A DNA stretch of 64,000 nt from positions 1 to 64,000 of the forward strand of contig NZ_PGTS01000008.1 in assembly GCF_002844235.1 (NCBI RefSeq), written 5' to 3'. This DNA is from Thalassospira povalilytica. Lineage in GTDB: Bacteria > Pseudomonadota > Alphaproteobacteria > Rhodospirillales > Thalassospiraceae. Within the stretch, counting starts at the first letter, position 1; each line of letters opens with the position of its first letter. Position numbers and translations under genes: made by a program. Shown piece after piece: positions 27,963-38,217 of this stretch. Under the pieces are notes generated by a model, which had not been told where the DNA came from, ran no database searches, and saw only the letters and a list, made by a program, of their open reading frames with translations.

Positions 27963-28122
27963 GCACCGGGCAGTGTCGCCAGCCATCTGATGGCTGGTTT
28001 GATATCCCTTGATCTGTAAATGTCGGGTTTCACAGGGTCCGGGTTTCTGTCGGCGGGCCGTGTGTTGGGTGCGTCGTTGTCTGGGTACGCCGTGGTTTGA
28101 GTGCCTGAATGTGTGTGGTGTC

Positions 28123-29094
28123 TTAGTGCATCCAGCGGGCAATCAGCTTGTGCTGAACGGCGGCCTGTGCCGCCACTCGGTAATAGGACAGCAATTCGCG
28201 CATTGGCGATGACATCCGGTCAAACCCGGATATGAATGCAACGATAATGCCGACCGACGTCGCGCCTTCAAGCACCAGATAACCCCCGACAAACAGCACG
28301 CAAATCGGTGCCAGCGCATTCAGAAAATTGATCAGCGCCTTCATGCCGAATTTCAGAAAGAACAGCCGCATCCGATTGTCAAATATGTCATCAATCCCGC
28401 GATTGATGGTTGTCAGCCGGTCACGGTTTTCCGCACCGGGTGACAGTTCGGACAATTCGTCACTGACAGATCGCATCTTGTTGACCCGATCTTCGATCAG
28501 GGCGTTGATGCGTTTCTGAATAACCGGCACCAGCGCGACTTGCGGGATCAGGGCGACCAGCCCGATCACGCCAATCACCGGCTCGACACTGATCATATAG
28601 CCTAGCCCGAATATCAGCATCCCGCTATTGACGACGGGTTGTGACAGCCCGTCACCGACAAAGCCGCCCAGCTTTTCGATTTCCGATCCGATGATCGAGA
28701 CTGCGCGTCCGTTACCTTCATCTTCGTCACCGGTCTGATTGTCGGCATGAAGCCGCGACAGATGTTGTCTGTTGTAACGGATGGCACTTTCACTCAGCCA
28801 GCCTTCATACATGCGCAGCGCCAGCTTGATCAGGCCATGCACGATGATGATCGCCAGATAGATTGACGCCAGTATGGTCAGAAGTTGGTAATTCTCCTGC
28901 GTGATCGCATCATCGACAATCCGCCGTTGCAGCTCGATCGGTGCGATGCCAAGCGCAGCAACACTGACCGCCATCAGGCAAGCCGCCACCTGGTGCCAGC
29001 CGCTCATGCGCCAGACATAACGCCACAATGACGGGGCAGGGCGGTCATCGCCGGTACGTTCGGGCGCGCGCGGAGAAAAATGAAATCTGGGCAT
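28123..29094 (-). CDS. ABC-exporter transmembrane domain lacking an ATPase domain
   Basis: About 323 residues covering a six-helix type I ABC exporter membrane domain: RRIVDDAI after helix 1, a coupling-helix region around RYNRQHLSRLHADN, and the last helices FVGGYLVLEGATSVGIIVAFISGFDRM and SPMRELLSYYRVAAQA. It ends at ARWMH where a nucleotide-binding domain would normally begin. No ATPase gene is adjacent. The frame is open upstream to 29178, but ATG 29094 is more credible. It could be a half-gene relic or a stand-alone regulator. Confidence 0.75.
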   Translation of the reverse strand: MPRFHFSPRAPERTGDDRPAPSLWRYVWRMSGWHQVAACLMAVSVAALGIAPIELQRRIVDDAITQENYQLLTILASIYLAIIIVHGLIKLALRMYEGWLSESAIRYNRQHLSRLHADNQTGDEDEGNGRAVSIIGSEIEKLGGFVGDGLSQPVVNSGMLIFGLGYMISVEPVIGVIGLVALIPQVALVPVIQKRINALIEDRVNKMRSVSDELSELSPGAENRDRLTTINRGIDDIFDNRMRLFFLKFGMKALINFLNALAPICVLFVGGYLVLEGATSVGIIVAFISGFDRMSSPMRELLSYYRVAAQAAVQHKLIARWMH

Positions 29095-29410
29095 ACAGCT
29101 TAACTCATATGTTTGGGCAGAATTTCCGGTGGGCGGCTTGGCTGCAAGAAGCATGTCGCCGCCAACGCCCAAGGGCAAGAACTGTCTGTAATGCCGGGCA
29201 TATCCGGCCAGTTGCCTAGACTTTAGTCCAGCCCATCCTGATATATCGCAATGACGTTAGGGAAATCAGGCATTTGCGGCTATTTTTGTTGTCGTTCGAT
29301 CGTGTGAAAAATAATTGGCATTCCAGTACCGAATAATGCTATTTCATTTCACAGGACGCGCACATTGGGCGAAATGTGCAAAACGCCTGATCACAGCAAG
29401 GAAAACACAA
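29095..29410. other. Intergenic region upstream of pccB
   Basis: A 316-base gap between the divergent membrane-domain gene and pccB. The last 130 bases are AT-rich (GAAAAATAATTGG around 29310) and may hold the pccB promoter, with TTGTCG and TAATTG 17 bases apart. I found no TTTGCAAA pair of the kind used by PccR, and no gene. Confidence 0.4.
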
Positions 29411-30943
29411 ATGCAAGATATCGTCGCCAAGCTCGAAGCGAAACGCGCCGAAGCCGCCATGGGCGGTGGCCAGCGCCGCATTGATAATCAGCACGCCAAA
29501 GGCAAGCTCACCGCGCGTGAACGTCTTGATGTGCTGCTTGACGAAGGTTCCTTCGAAGAATGGGATATGTTTGTCGAACATGATTGTGTGGATTTCGGCA
29601 TGACCGAAAACCGCATCCCGGGCGATGGTGTTGTGACCGGGCATGGCACGATCAATGGTCGTCTTGTGTTTGTGTTTTCACAGGATTTCACCGTGTTTGG
29701 CGGGGCGCTTTCGGGCGCGCATGCACGCAAGATCGGCAAGATCATGGATCAGGCAATGAAGGTCGGTGCACCGGTCATCGGCCTGAATGATTCGGGCGGT
29801 GCCCGTATTCAGGAAGGGGTCGAAAGTCTTGCCGGTTATGCCGATGTGTTTCAGCGCAATGTCGAGGCATCGGGCGTCATCCCGCAGATTTCGCTGATCA
29901 TGGGGCCATGCGCCGGTGGGGCGGTTTACAGCCCGGCCATGACCGACTTTATCTTCATGGTCAAGGACAGCTCCTATATGTTCGTGACCGGGCCTGACGT
30001 GGTCAAAACCGTGACCCACGAAGAAGTCACCCATGAACAGCTGGGTGGGGCATCGACCCATACCCAGATTTCCGGTGTTGCCGATCTGGCCTTTGACAAC
30101 GATGTGGACCTGCTGTTGCAGACCCGTCGTTTCATGGATTTCCTGCCGCTTTGTAACAAGGAAGACCCGCCCGCCCATCTGTGCGAGGACCCGATCACGC
30201 GTGATGATTTCTCGCTTGATACGCTTGTGCCTGAAAACCCCAACATGCCCTATGACATGAAGGAGCTGATTACAAAGATCGTCGATGAAGGCGACTTCTT
30301 TGAAATTCAGCCTGACTACGCCAAAAACATCATCATCGGCATGGCGCGCATGGATGGCCGCACAGTTGGCGTGGTCGCCAACCAGCCGATGGTTCTGGCC
30401 GGGTGCCTTGATATCGATAGTTCGAAAAAGGCCGCGCGCTTTGTCCGGTTCTGCGATGCCTATAACATTCCGATTGTCACCCTTGTTGATGTTCCGGGCT
30501 TCATGCCGGGCACCGCACAGGAATATGGCGGGATCATCAAACATGGCGCCAAACTTCTTTATGCCTATGCCGAGGCAACGGTGCCCAAAGTCACCGTGAT
30601 CACGCGCAAGGCCTATGGCGGGGCTTATGACGTTATGGCGTCCAAGCATCTGCGCGGTGATGTCAACTATGCCTGGCCAACCGCCGAAATCGCGGTGATG
30701 GGGCCAAAGGGTGCTGTGGAAATCATTTTCCGGTCCGACATGAACGACCCGGCCAAGATCGAAGCCCGCACCGAAGAATATCGCGAAAAATTTGCCAACC
30801 CGTTTGTCGCTGGTCGCAAGGGGTTCATTGACGATGTCATCATGCCGCACGGGACCCGTCGCCGTGTGTGCAAGGCGCTTGGCATGTTGCGCAACAAGGA
30901 CATCAAGAACCCGGAAAAGAAACACGGCAACATTCCGTTGTAA
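29411..30943 (+). CDS. pccB: Propionyl-CoA carboxylase beta chain
   Basis: A 510-residue carboxyltransferase. [15 protein letters not shown] starts the protein; [52 protein letters not shown] and [22 protein letters not shown] are PccB signatures. With PccA it converts propionyl-CoA to methylmalonyl-CoA. An ATG-preceding AAGGAAAACACA site favours 29411 over the upstream in-frame start at 29315. pccA follows after 30 bases. Confidence 0.95.
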   Translation: MQDIVAKLEAKRAEAAMGGGQRRIDNQHAKGKLTARERLDVLLDEGSFEEWDMFVEHDCVDFGMTENRIPGDGVVTGHGTINGRLVFVFSQDFTVFGGALSGAHARKIGKIMDQAMKVGAPVIGLNDSGGARIQEGVESLAGYADVFQRNVEASGVIPQISLIMGPCAGGAVYSPAMTDFIFMVKDSSYMFVTGPDVVKTVTHEEVTHEQLGGASTHTQISGVADLAFDNDVDLLLQTRRFMDFLPLCNKEDPPAHLCEDPITRDDFSLDTLVPENPNMPYDMKELITKIVDEGDFFEIQPDYAKNIIIGMARMDGRTVGVVANQPMVLAGCLDIDSSKKAARFVRFCDAYNIPIVTLVDVPGFMPGTAQEYGGIIKHGAKLLYAYAEATVPKVTVITRKAYGGAYDVMASKHLRGDVNYAWPTAEIAVMGPKGAVEIIFRSDMNDPAKIEARTEEYREKFANPFVAGRKGFIDDVIMPHGTRRRVCKALGMLRNKDIKNPEKKHGNIPL

Positions 30944-30973
30944 GCCGCCAAGACAAATTGGGAGACAGAAAGA

Positions 30974-32974
30974 ATGTTTAGCAAAATCCTGATTGCCAAC
31001 CGCGGTGAAATTGCCTGCCGTGTGATCAAATCAGCCCGCAAAATGGGCATCAAAACCGTTGCGGTTTATTCCGATGCGGATAAAGCCGCCCTGCATGTGC
31101 AGATGGCCGACGAGGCCGTGCATATCGGCCCGGCACCGAGCAACCAGTCCTATCTGATCATTGATAAGATCATCGAGGCCTGCAAATCCACCGGGGCCGA
31201 GGCCGTTCATCCGGGCTATGGCTTCCTGTCGGAAAACCAGGCCTTTGCCAAGGCGCTTGATGCCGCCGATATCGCCTTTATCGGCCCGCCGAACGGCGCG
31301 ATTGCCGCCATGGGTGACAAGATTACCTCCAAGAAAATCGCTGCGGACGCCGGGGTTTCGACCGTTCCGGGCTATATGGGTGTCATCAAGGACACTGATG
31401 AAGCGATCAAAATCGCCAATGAAATCGGCTATCCGGTGATGCTGAAAGCATCGGCGGGCGGTGGCGGAAAGGGCATGCGCATTGCGCGCAATGACGCCGA
31501 ATGCCGCGAAGGGTTCGAACGTGCAACGTCGGAAGCCGCAAGCTCGTTTGGCGATGACCGCGTTTTCGTTGAAAAATTCGTCGAAGAACCGCGCCATATC
31601 GAAATTCAGGTGCTGGCCGACAAGCACGGCAATGCGATCTATCTTGGCGAACGTGAATGTTCCATTCAGCGCCGCCATCAGAAAGTCGTCGAAGAAGCGC
31701 CGTCACCCTTTATCGATCCGGCAACCCGCAAGGCCATGGGCGAACAGGCCGTGGCTCTGGCGCGCGCGGTGGATTATTGCTCGGCCGGGACGGTGGAATT
31801 CATTGTCGATAAGGACAAGAATTTCTACTTCCTTGAAATGAACACCCGTCTTCAGGTCGAACATCCGGTGACCGAACTTGTCACCGGGCAGGATCTTGTC
31901 GAATGGATGATCAGGATCGCCGATGGTCAGGAACTCACCCTTAAACAGGATGACGTAACATTGACCGGCTGGGCGATGGAAACCCGCGTCTATGCTGAAG
32001 ACCCGTTCCGTGAATTCCTGCCCTCTACCGGGCGTCTGGTGAAATATCAGCCGCCCGCCGAAAGTGCGACGGTGCGTGTTGATACCGGCGTCTATGAAGG
32101 CGGCGAAATTTCGATGTATTACGACCCGATGGTCGCCAAGCTGATCACCTATGGCGAAACCCGTGATCAGGCGATTGGGGAAATGCGCGCCGCCCTTGAT
32201 GCCTATTACATTCGCGGCATTTCGCACAATATCCCGTTCCTGGCTGCTGTGATGGCCAACAAACGCTTCCAGGATGGCAATATCACCACCAACTTCATTG
32301 CCGAAGAATATCCGGACGGCTTTTCGGCCGATGATCTTCCCAATGAAGACCCGGCAATGCTTGTTGTTGTCGCGGCATACCTTAATCAGCGTTATGCCGA
32401 ACGCAATTCCGGCATTACCGGACAGGTCAGCGACCATCCGATCAAGGTCGCCGAAAGCTGGGTCGCGGTAAGTGGCGATGAACACACCCCGTTTGATATC
32501 GAGTTTGATGGTGTTAACGGCGATTACATCGTCGCCATCGGCGATCGCAGCTATGGCGTGGTGTCGGACTGGAAAATCGGTGATCCGATGTTTGTCGGTG
32601 AAATCGACGGCGCGCCGGTTTGTGTGCAGATCGATATCGAAGGTGTTGGCTTCCGACTGTCATCAAACGGGGTGCAGCGCAGCTTCAAGGTTCTTCTGCC
32701 CCGGGTGGCAGAACTTCAGAAACTGATGCCGTTCAAAGCCCCGCCAGACATGTCGAACTTCCTGCAATCACCGATGCCGGGACTTCTGGTCAAGGTCTCC
32801 GTAACCGAAGGCCAAACCGTTCAGCCGGGCGAGGAACTTTGCATCCTTGAAGCCATGAAAATGGAAAACGTGCTGAAAGCCGAAAGCAAAGGTGTGGTCA
32901 AAAAAATCCATGCCGAACAGGGCGCAAACCTGTCGGTCGATGCCATCATCATCGAGTTCGAAAAAGACGAATAG
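30974..32974 (+). CDS. pccA: Propionyl-CoA carboxylase alpha chain (biotin carboxylase + carrier)
   Basis: A 666-residue protein. The biotin carboxylase domain (1-450) has FSKILIANRGEIACRV, the ATP-grasp loop KASAGGGGKGMR and EMNTRLQVEHPVTE. A PCC-type BT linker region follows, then the biotin carrier domain with biotinyl lysine K629 in EAMKMEN. The gene is co-transcribed with pccB. Confidence 0.95.
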   Translation: MFSKILIANRGEIACRVIKSARKMGIKTVAVYSDADKAALHVQMADEAVHIGPAPSNQSYLIIDKIIEACKSTGAEAVHPGYGFLSENQAFAKALDAADIAFIGPPNGAIAAMGDKITSKKIAADAGVSTVPGYMGVIKDTDEAIKIANEIGYPVMLKASAGGGGKGMRIARNDAECREGFERATSEAASSFGDDRVFVEKFVEEPRHIEIQVLADKHGNAIYLGERECSIQRRHQKVVEEAPSPFIDPATRKAMGEQAVALARAVDYCSAGTVEFIVDKDKNFYFLEMNTRLQVEHPVTELVTGQDLVEWMIRIADGQELTLKQDDVTLTGWAMETRVYAEDPFREFLPSTGRLVKYQPPAESATVRVDTGVYEGGEISMYYDPMVAKLITYGETRDQAIGEMRAALDAYYIRGISHNIPFLAAVMANKRFQDGNITTNFIAEEYPDGFSADDLPNEDPAMLVVVAAYLNQRYAERNSGITGQVSDHPIKVAESWVAVSGDEHTPFDIEFDGVNGDYIVAIGDRSYGVVSDWKIGDPMFVGEIDGAPVCVQIDIEGVGFRLSSNGVQRSFKVLLPRVAELQKLMPFKAPPDMSNFLQSPMPGLLVKVSVTEGQTVQPGEELCILEAMKMENVLKAESKGVVKKIHAEQGANLSVDAIIIEFEKDE

Positions 32975-33006
32975 ATCGCCCGATCCCTCAAGGGTGATAT
33001 CCGCAC

Positions 33007-33039
33007 AAGGCGCTGGCGATCAAATCGCTGGCGCCTTTT
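33007..33039 (+). terminator. Intrinsic terminator after pccA
   Basis: AAGGCGC-TG-GCGAT-CAA-ATCGC-TG-GCGCCTT with a short T-run forms a two-segment stem. Confidence 0.85.
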
Positions 33040-33210
33040 CTTTTAACCTGTACAACCGCTTGCTTTTTCAACCCCTTTCGCAAGGCGATCACGCATATTA
33101 AATACAGACAACGGGGCTTTACGCCGGGTTTGCACTGCCATATGGTCGCAAATCGAGGCTGTACTTCCCGATGAATACGGCCATCCAATAACAAGAAACG
33201 AGGCGTGAAT

Positions 33211-33945
33211 ATGTACAAACTGATTGCTTTTGATGGCGACGATACCCTGTGGCACAACGAGCCACTTTTCCGCGAAGCCCATGTGCAGCTGCGCGAAATG
33301 CTAAGCCATTATGTCCCGGCCGATCAGGTTGATGACCGGCTCTATCAGGCCGAGTTGGCCAATCTTTCAATCTATGGCTATGGCGTTACCGGCTTTACCC
33401 TGTCGATGATCGAAACCGCGATCGAACTTTCCGACCGCAAGATCAGTGCCGAAGACATCCACAAGCTGGCCGAAATCGGCAAATCCATGCTGCGTGCACC
33501 GACCCGCATCATTGATGGCGCTGAAGATGTGCTTAAACGCTATGCCCATGATCCGAAATACAAGGTGGTCCTGATCACCAAGGGGGATCTGATCGCCCAG
33601 CAGCTCAAGATCGACCGGTCCGGGTTCGAAGACCTGTTTGACGGGATCGAGATTGTCTCGGAAAAGGACCCGCTGACCTATCGCAATATCTTTGGCCGCT
33701 ATGGCGTGGAGCCCGAAGACGCGATCATGATCGGCAATTCGATGAAATCCGATATCCTGCCGGTGCTTGCGTGTGGCGGGTCTGCGATCCACATTCCCTA
33801 TGAAATCACCTGGGTTCATGAAATGGTCGATCAGACCGAAATTGAAAACCAGAATGTCGTGACCGCCGAAAGCATTGCTGATGTTCCGGCCATGATTGAA
33901 CAACTTGAACAACACCGCACTGCTGGGAGCATGGAACATGTCTGA
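33211..33945 (+). CDS. HAD-family hydrolase
   Basis: A 244-residue HAD protein. Motif I is AFDGDDTLWHNE, motif II lies in KVVLITKGD, motif III is the lysine in SEKDPLTY, and motif IV is MIGNSMKSDILPVLACGG. The DGDDTLWHNE start is characteristic of a subgroup often labelled YjjG-like. ATG 33211 with GAGG seven bases upstream is chosen over GTG 33205. It overlaps the DUF1244 gene by eight bases. Confidence 0.87.
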   Translation: MYKLIAFDGDDTLWHNEPLFREAHVQLREMLSHYVPADQVDDRLYQAELANLSIYGYGVTGFTLSMIETAIELSDRKISAEDIHKLAEIGKSMLRAPTRIIDGAEDVLKRYAHDPKYKVVLITKGDLIAQQLKIDRSGFEDLFDGIEIVSEKDPLTYRNIFGRYGVEPEDAIMIGNSMKSDILPVLACGGSAIHIPYEITWVHEMVDQTEIENQNVVTAESIADVPAMIEQLEQHRTAGSMEHV

Positions 33946-34321
33946 TTGCGCCGGTTCTGAAATGTCGACGGCGGCCGTTCTGGCCAATGGCCCGGCAGCC
34001 GATCTTGATCCGCAAACCAAACTGGAACTCGAAGCCGCGGCCTTTCGCGGGCTTGTGAAGCATCTTCAGGACCGCAAGGACGTTCAGAATATCGATCTGA
34101 TGAACCTTGCCGGGTTCTGCCGCAACTGCCTGTCGAAATGGTATCTTGCCGCGGCCCGTGAACGCGGTGTGGCGATGGATTATGACGGTGCGCGCGAAGT
34201 CGTCTATGGCATGACCTATGACGAATGGAAAGATAACCATCAGGCCCCGGCAACCGACGAACAGAAACAGAAATTCGTCGATACCGCCCATCTGCATGCC
34301 AAAATCCCCGGTGCAAAGTAA
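33938..34321 (+). CDS. DUF1244 family protein
   Basis: A 127-residue protein. The DUF1244 core is plain: FRGLVKHLQDRKDVQNIDL, MNLAGFCRNCLSKWY and YGMTYDEWKDNHQ. The paired Cys in FCRNC is conserved in the family. The biochemical role is unknown. The ATG lies inside the end of the HAD gene with GGGAG eight bases upstream; acylphosphatase follows after 27 bases. Confidence 0.9.
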   Translation: MSDCAGSEMSTAAVLANGPAADLDPQTKLELEAAAFRGLVKHLQDRKDVQNIDLMNLAGFCRNCLSKWYLAAARERGVAMDYDGAREVVYGMTYDEWKDNHQAPATDEQKQKFVDTAHLHAKIPGAK

Positions 34322-34348
34322 CCTGCGTCCGGGGGAAGGAGTGCGACC

Positions 34349-34663
34349 ATGACCGACACACGCCCCGATCCAGCCACCGGCAAAGGCAACATATCCGTTC
34401 ACGCCCGGATCGAAGGCCGGGTGCAGGGGGTATGGTATCGGGCCTGGACCGTTGAAGAAGCCCGCAAGCGCGACCTGACCGGCTGGGTGCGCAATCGCAC
34501 CGATGGCACGGTCGAGGCGGTCTTTTGCGGGCCGGTGGACCGCGTGCAATCGATGATTGGGGCCTGTCACGAAGGGCCGCTTCATGCCCGTGTTGACCGC
34601 ATTCACGAAGAACCCGCCCTGGAAGACGGTTTCACCGGTTTTGAAAAACGCCCAACCGCCTGA
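34349..34663 (+). CDS. acyP: Acylphosphatase
   Basis: A 104-residue acylphosphatase that hydrolyses carboxyl-phosphate anhydrides. The signature GRVQGVWYRAW holds the phosphate-binding arginine, and VRNRTDGTVEAVF holds the catalytic asparagine. The N-terminus is about 15 residues longer than minimal enzymes. A GGAAGGAG site precedes the ATG. Confidence 0.93.
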   Translation: MTDTRPDPATGKGNISVHARIEGRVQGVWYRAWTVEEARKRDLTGWVRNRTDGTVEAVFCGPVDRVQSMIGACHEGPLHARVDRIHEEPALEDGFTGFEKRPTA

Positions 34664-34713
34664 CACCGCATCGCCACGCGGTCATGTGGCGCTATTGTCA
34701 AAATAACTTAATC

Positions 34714-34750
34714 AGCCTTTTTCGGTGCAATCGCCGAAAAAGGCTTTTTC
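34714..34750 (+). terminator. Intrinsic terminator after acyP
   Basis: AGCCTTTTTCGG / CCGAAAAAGGCT, an 8-base loop, then TTTTC. Confidence 0.85.
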
Positions 34751-34836
34751 TTTGATGCAGTGCGATGGCATTCTAGCGGCATCCTGTCTGTATGGTCAGC
34801 ATCCATTTGGTCGGGAAATCAACAGGGAGAATACAA

Positions 34837-35691
34837 ATGACCTTTATCGCGAAATCATTCGGTGTGGCTGCCATTGTTGCGACCACCGCCTTTTGCGCGG
34901 TTGGCGCGCAGGCGCAGGAACCGGCACAGAATGACGGTTTGAACGGAACGCTTTGGCTTCAGACCTCGGTCGAATACAAAACGACCGCCATGTCGGTCTA
35001 TGCCGGTGCGACCCGTCTGCTGGACGCTGCTATTGGCGATCACAGCTGGACCGCCGCCCTTGAGCAGGACGGCAACTATATGGCCAAACCGCCGGCCGTG
35101 ATCCTTGACGTTGATGAAACGGTTCTGGACAACTCGAAATATCAGGCATGGGTTGTAACGGAAAACACCTATTACAGCTCCAAGACCTGGGCGAAATTCG
35201 TTCATGACATGGTTTCAACCCCGACCCCGGGAGCACTGGAATTCACCAAGGCGGCTGCTGCCAAGGGTGTTGAAGTCTTCTATGTGTCAAACCGCAAGGC
35301 ACCGGAAGAAGCCCCGACCATCGAAAACCTCAAGAAATACGGTTTCCCCTATGCCGATGAAAAACACGTGATGCTGCGCGGCGAGATCGAAACCTGGGGT
35401 TCGGCCAAGGCACCGCGCCGTCAGGCAGTTGCCGATGATTACCGTGTCATCATGATGTTTGGCGACAACTTTGGTGATTTCACCGACGATATCGATGGCA
35501 CCATTGATGAACGTCTTGCCGTCATGGACAAATACGCGACCTATTGGGGGGAACGCTGGTTCATGCTGCCAAATCCGAGCTACGGTTCGTGGGAATCGGC
35601 GGCCTTTGGTGGTGACTGGGGTAAATCCGGTGGCGAACGCCGTCAGGACAAGCTCAATGCCATGGATCCGTGGGCAGGCCCGGGCGAATAA
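34837..35691 (+). CDS. Secreted HAD acid phosphatase (class B/C-like, e(P4) family)
   Basis: A 284-residue periplasmic phosphatase. The signal peptide ends near AQA-Q. The acid phosphatase signature is ILDVDETVLDN (the DxDxT nucleophile), with a second motif VFYVSNRK and MMFGDNFGDF as motif IV. There is no lipobox cysteine, so unlike the H. influenzae e(P4) protein it is soluble. A CAGGGAG site supports ATG 34837. Confidence 0.9.
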   Translation: MTFIAKSFGVAAIVATTAFCAVGAQAQEPAQNDGLNGTLWLQTSVEYKTTAMSVYAGATRLLDAAIGDHSWTAALEQDGNYMAKPPAVILDVDETVLDNSKYQAWVVTENTYYSSKTWAKFVHDMVSTPTPGALEFTKAAAAKGVEVFYVSNRKAPEEAPTIENLKKYGFPYADEKHVMLRGEIETWGSAKAPRRQAVADDYRVIMMFGDNFGDFTDDIDGTIDERLAVMDKYATYWGERWFMLPNPSYGSWESAAFGGDWGKSGGERRQDKLNAMDPWAGPGE

Positions 35692-35715
35692 GCCCATATC
35701 AGCTTGACTAAAATG

Positions 35716-35743
35716 AAAGGGCGCCTGATCGGGCGCCCTTTTT
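35716..35743. terminator. Bidirectional terminator
   Basis: AAAGGGCGCC / GGCGCCCTTT with loop TGATCG and TT following, between convergent genes. Confidence 0.85.
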
Positions 35744-35788
35744 GCATGGCCGGCCATGGGGCCGGTTGGATGGGGGGAAGAAGACCGC

Positions 35789-37201
35789 TCAGACGATCTT
35801 GCCGGGGTTCAGGCGATGATCCGGATCGATCGCATCCTTGATCGCATGCAGCAGTTTCATTTTCTCGGCACTGGCATAGCGCGCAAGCTCGTCACGTTTA
35901 AGTTGTCCGATGCCGTGTTCGGCGCTGATCGATCCGCCAAGATCGGCAACGATGTCATGAATGACGCTGTTGAGGCTTTCCCACCTGGCCAGATAGTCGG
36001 ATTTCTCCATCTGGACGGGCTGGCTGAAATTGAAATGGATATTGCCATCGCCGACATGCCCGAACGGGCAGGGGCGAATGCCCGGGATCAATGCCGATGC
36101 GGCTGTGATACCGCGATCGAGAAGATCAGGCACCTTTGACACCGGAACCGACACATCATGCTTGATCGATCCGCCTTCAAACCCCTGTGCCTCGGGGATG
36201 CCTTCGCGGATGGCCCACAAATTGGCCCGCTGCTTTTCCGACTGGGCGATGGTGGCGTCTGTTGCCAGACCGATTTCAACCGCATTGCTTAAAAGATCAA
36301 CCAGAAGCGTCTGCAAATCATCATTGGGGCGCGATGACGTCAGTTCAATCAGAACATGCCAGTCGGTTTGCGTGGCAAGCGGACGTGTCAGCCCCTTAAG
36401 GTAAGTGACCGACATATCATGGGCAAAGCCGCTGATCAGCTCGAACGCGGCAATGCCGTCGCCAGTATGGCGGCGTGCCAGTGCCAAAAGATCAATCGCG
36501 CAGGCCGGTGACGGTACGGCAAGCCAGGCGGTGGCAACATGTTGCGGCTGCGCAAACAGCTTTAATGTTGCCTTGGTAATGATCCCAAGCGTGCCTTCCG
36601 CCCCGATAAACAGATCACGCAGGTCATACCCGGTATTGTCCTTGCGCAATTTGGAAAGCCCGTTCCAGATGCTGCCATCGGGCAGAACAACCTCAAGCCC
36701 AAGACACAATTCGCGCGCATTGCCATACCGGATGACATTCAAACCACCGGCATTGGTCGCAAGGTTGCCGCCAATCTGGCAGGTGCCCTCCGCCCCAAGA
36801 GACAGCGGGAAAAGAAGATCATGTTTGGCACAGGCGTCCTGAATGGTTTGCAGGATCGCACCGGCTTCGACCGTCGCGGTGAAATCGCGATCATCAATTT
36901 CAATGATCCGGTTCATGCGTTTGAGATTAAGCAAAACCTGTCGCGGGCCGGCAACTGCCCCGCCACAGCGCCCGGTATTGCCGCCTTGCGGCACAATGGC
37001 GATATCATGTGCCGCACAGATCGCAACGGATTTTGCGACTTCTTCGGTGCTGGCCGGAAACAGGATGATTTCGGCCTTGCCTTCAAATTTGCCCCGGGCC
37101 TCGGCATTGTGGGATGCTAGAATGTCGGCGTCCGTGCTGATCCCCTTGGGACCCAGCAGGGTTTGCAATTCATCAATCACGCCGTCTGGCAGATGGGACA
37201 T
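35789..37201 (-). CDS. FAD-binding D-2-hydroxyacid dehydrogenase (D2HGDH/GlcD family)
   Basis: A 470-residue VAO-fold flavoprotein. The FAD-binding part has PQGGNTGRCGG and LGAEGTCQIGGNLATNAGG; the substrate domain has SIKHDVSVPVSKVPDL, FGHVGDGNIHFNFSQP and AEHGIGQLKRDEL. These fit D-2-hydroxyglutarate or D-lactate dehydrogenases of the FAD type; the exact substrate is not decidable. tsaC lies 20 bases upstream on the same strand, so the two are probably co-transcribed. Confidence 0.9.
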   Translation of the reverse strand: MSHLPDGVIDELQTLLGPKGISTDADILASHNAEARGKFEGKAEIILFPASTEEVAKSVAICAAHDIAIVPQGGNTGRCGGAVAGPRQVLLNLKRMNRIIEIDDRDFTATVEAGAILQTIQDACAKHDLLFPLSLGAEGTCQIGGNLATNAGGLNVIRYGNARELCLGLEVVLPDGSIWNGLSKLRKDNTGYDLRDLFIGAEGTLGIITKATLKLFAQPQHVATAWLAVPSPACAIDLLALARRHTGDGIAAFELISGFAHDMSVTYLKGLTRPLATQTDWHVLIELTSSRPNDDLQTLLVDLLSNAVEIGLATDATIAQSEKQRANLWAIREGIPEAQGFEGGSIKHDVSVPVSKVPDLLDRGITAASALIPGIRPCPFGHVGDGNIHFNFSQPVQMEKSDYLARWESLNSVIHDIVADLGGSISAEHGIGQLKRDELARYASAEKMKLLHAIKDAIDPDHRLNPGKIV

Positions 37202-37221
37202 GGCAGCTTTCAGCTTTCCGG

Positions 37222-38217
37222 TCAGGGGGATGGATGGGGGGTGCGCGGGGCCGCTGCGCGTTTCATCCGGTCATTGATCGCAAGTCCAAGCCCGGTTTCG
37301 GGGATCGGCGCAATCGCAATGCCGTCAAAACGCGGCTGATCGGCTTCATGCAGCTTGGCAAACAGATTGGCCGCAGCTTCGCGGTCATCCCCGCTTTTCG
37401 AAAGCCACAAAACCGCATCAAATCCTTTGGTGTTGCAATCACCATATGCCAGCAGGATTTCATTGCCATATTTGGCGGGATTGGCGGTGGTGGCATCCAG
37501 ACGCACCGGAAGGCCCGGCGCATAATGGCTGGTCAGCATGCCGGGGCTTTTGGGTGCTGTATCATCGGTTTCGGCCATCACGACGTCACAGCCAAGAATT
37601 TCCGCAACCTGTTCCCTGGTAATTCCGCCGGGACGCAACATCACCACCCGGTCCGTGGTCAGATCAATGACCGTGCTTTCAAGTCCGACCCCGCATGGCC
37701 CGCCATCAAGGATCATACCAATCGCGTTCCCCAGCGAATGGGCAACATGACCGGCCGTGGTCGGGCTGATGCGCCCGGACCGGTTGGCAGACGGGGCGGC
37801 AATCGGGCGGCCGACCGCGCGCAACAACTGACGTGCCATCGGGTGGGCGGGAACGCGCACCGCAATGCTGGGCAGGCCCGCCGTTACCAGCTCGCACACA
37901 TCACTATCAGTCTGGCGCGGCAAAACAAGTGTCAGCGCGCCGGGCCAGAATGTTTCGGCCAGCTTGTCGGCACGGTCATCAAAGACGGCATGTTTGGCGG
38001 CGGCATCCCGGTCGGGGAAATGACTGATCAGGGGATTGAAGCTTGGCCGTTGCTTGGCGGCATAGATACCGGCAACCGCATCGGCATTTGTGGCATCGGC
38101 ACCCAGCCCATAGACCGTCTCGGTCGGAAAGGCCACCAGTTCGCCCGCGCGCAGTTTCGCGGCAGCCTGGCTAAGGGCACCTTCGGAATAGGGTCGAATG
38201 GTCAATGCGGGTGACAT
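37222..38217 (-). CDS. tsaC: Threonylcarbamoyl-AMP synthase (Sua5 type)
   Basis: A 331-residue Sua5-type enzyme making threonylcarbamoyl-AMP for the tRNA t6A modification. The YrdC domain has FPTETVYGLGADA, KQRPSFNPL and PIAAPSANRSG. The linker PGMLTSHYAPG leads into a C-terminal Sua5 domain (about 220-320) missing in the short TsaC form. Confidence 0.95.
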   Translation of the reverse strand: MSPALTIRPYSEGALSQAAAKLRAGELVAFPTETVYGLGADATNADAVAGIYAAKQRPSFNPLISHFPDRDAAAKHAVFDDRADKLAETFWPGALTLVLPRQTDSDVCELVTAGLPSIAVRVPAHPMARQLLRAVGRPIAAPSANRSGRISPTTAGHVAHSLGNAIGMILDGGPCGVGLESTVIDLTTDRVVMLRPGGITREQVAEILGCDVVMAETDDTAPKSPGMLTSHYAPGLPVRLDATTANPAKYGNEILLAYGDCNTKGFDAVLWLSKSGDDREAAANLFAKLHEADQPRFDGIAIAPIPETGLGLAINDRMKRAAAPRTPHPSP

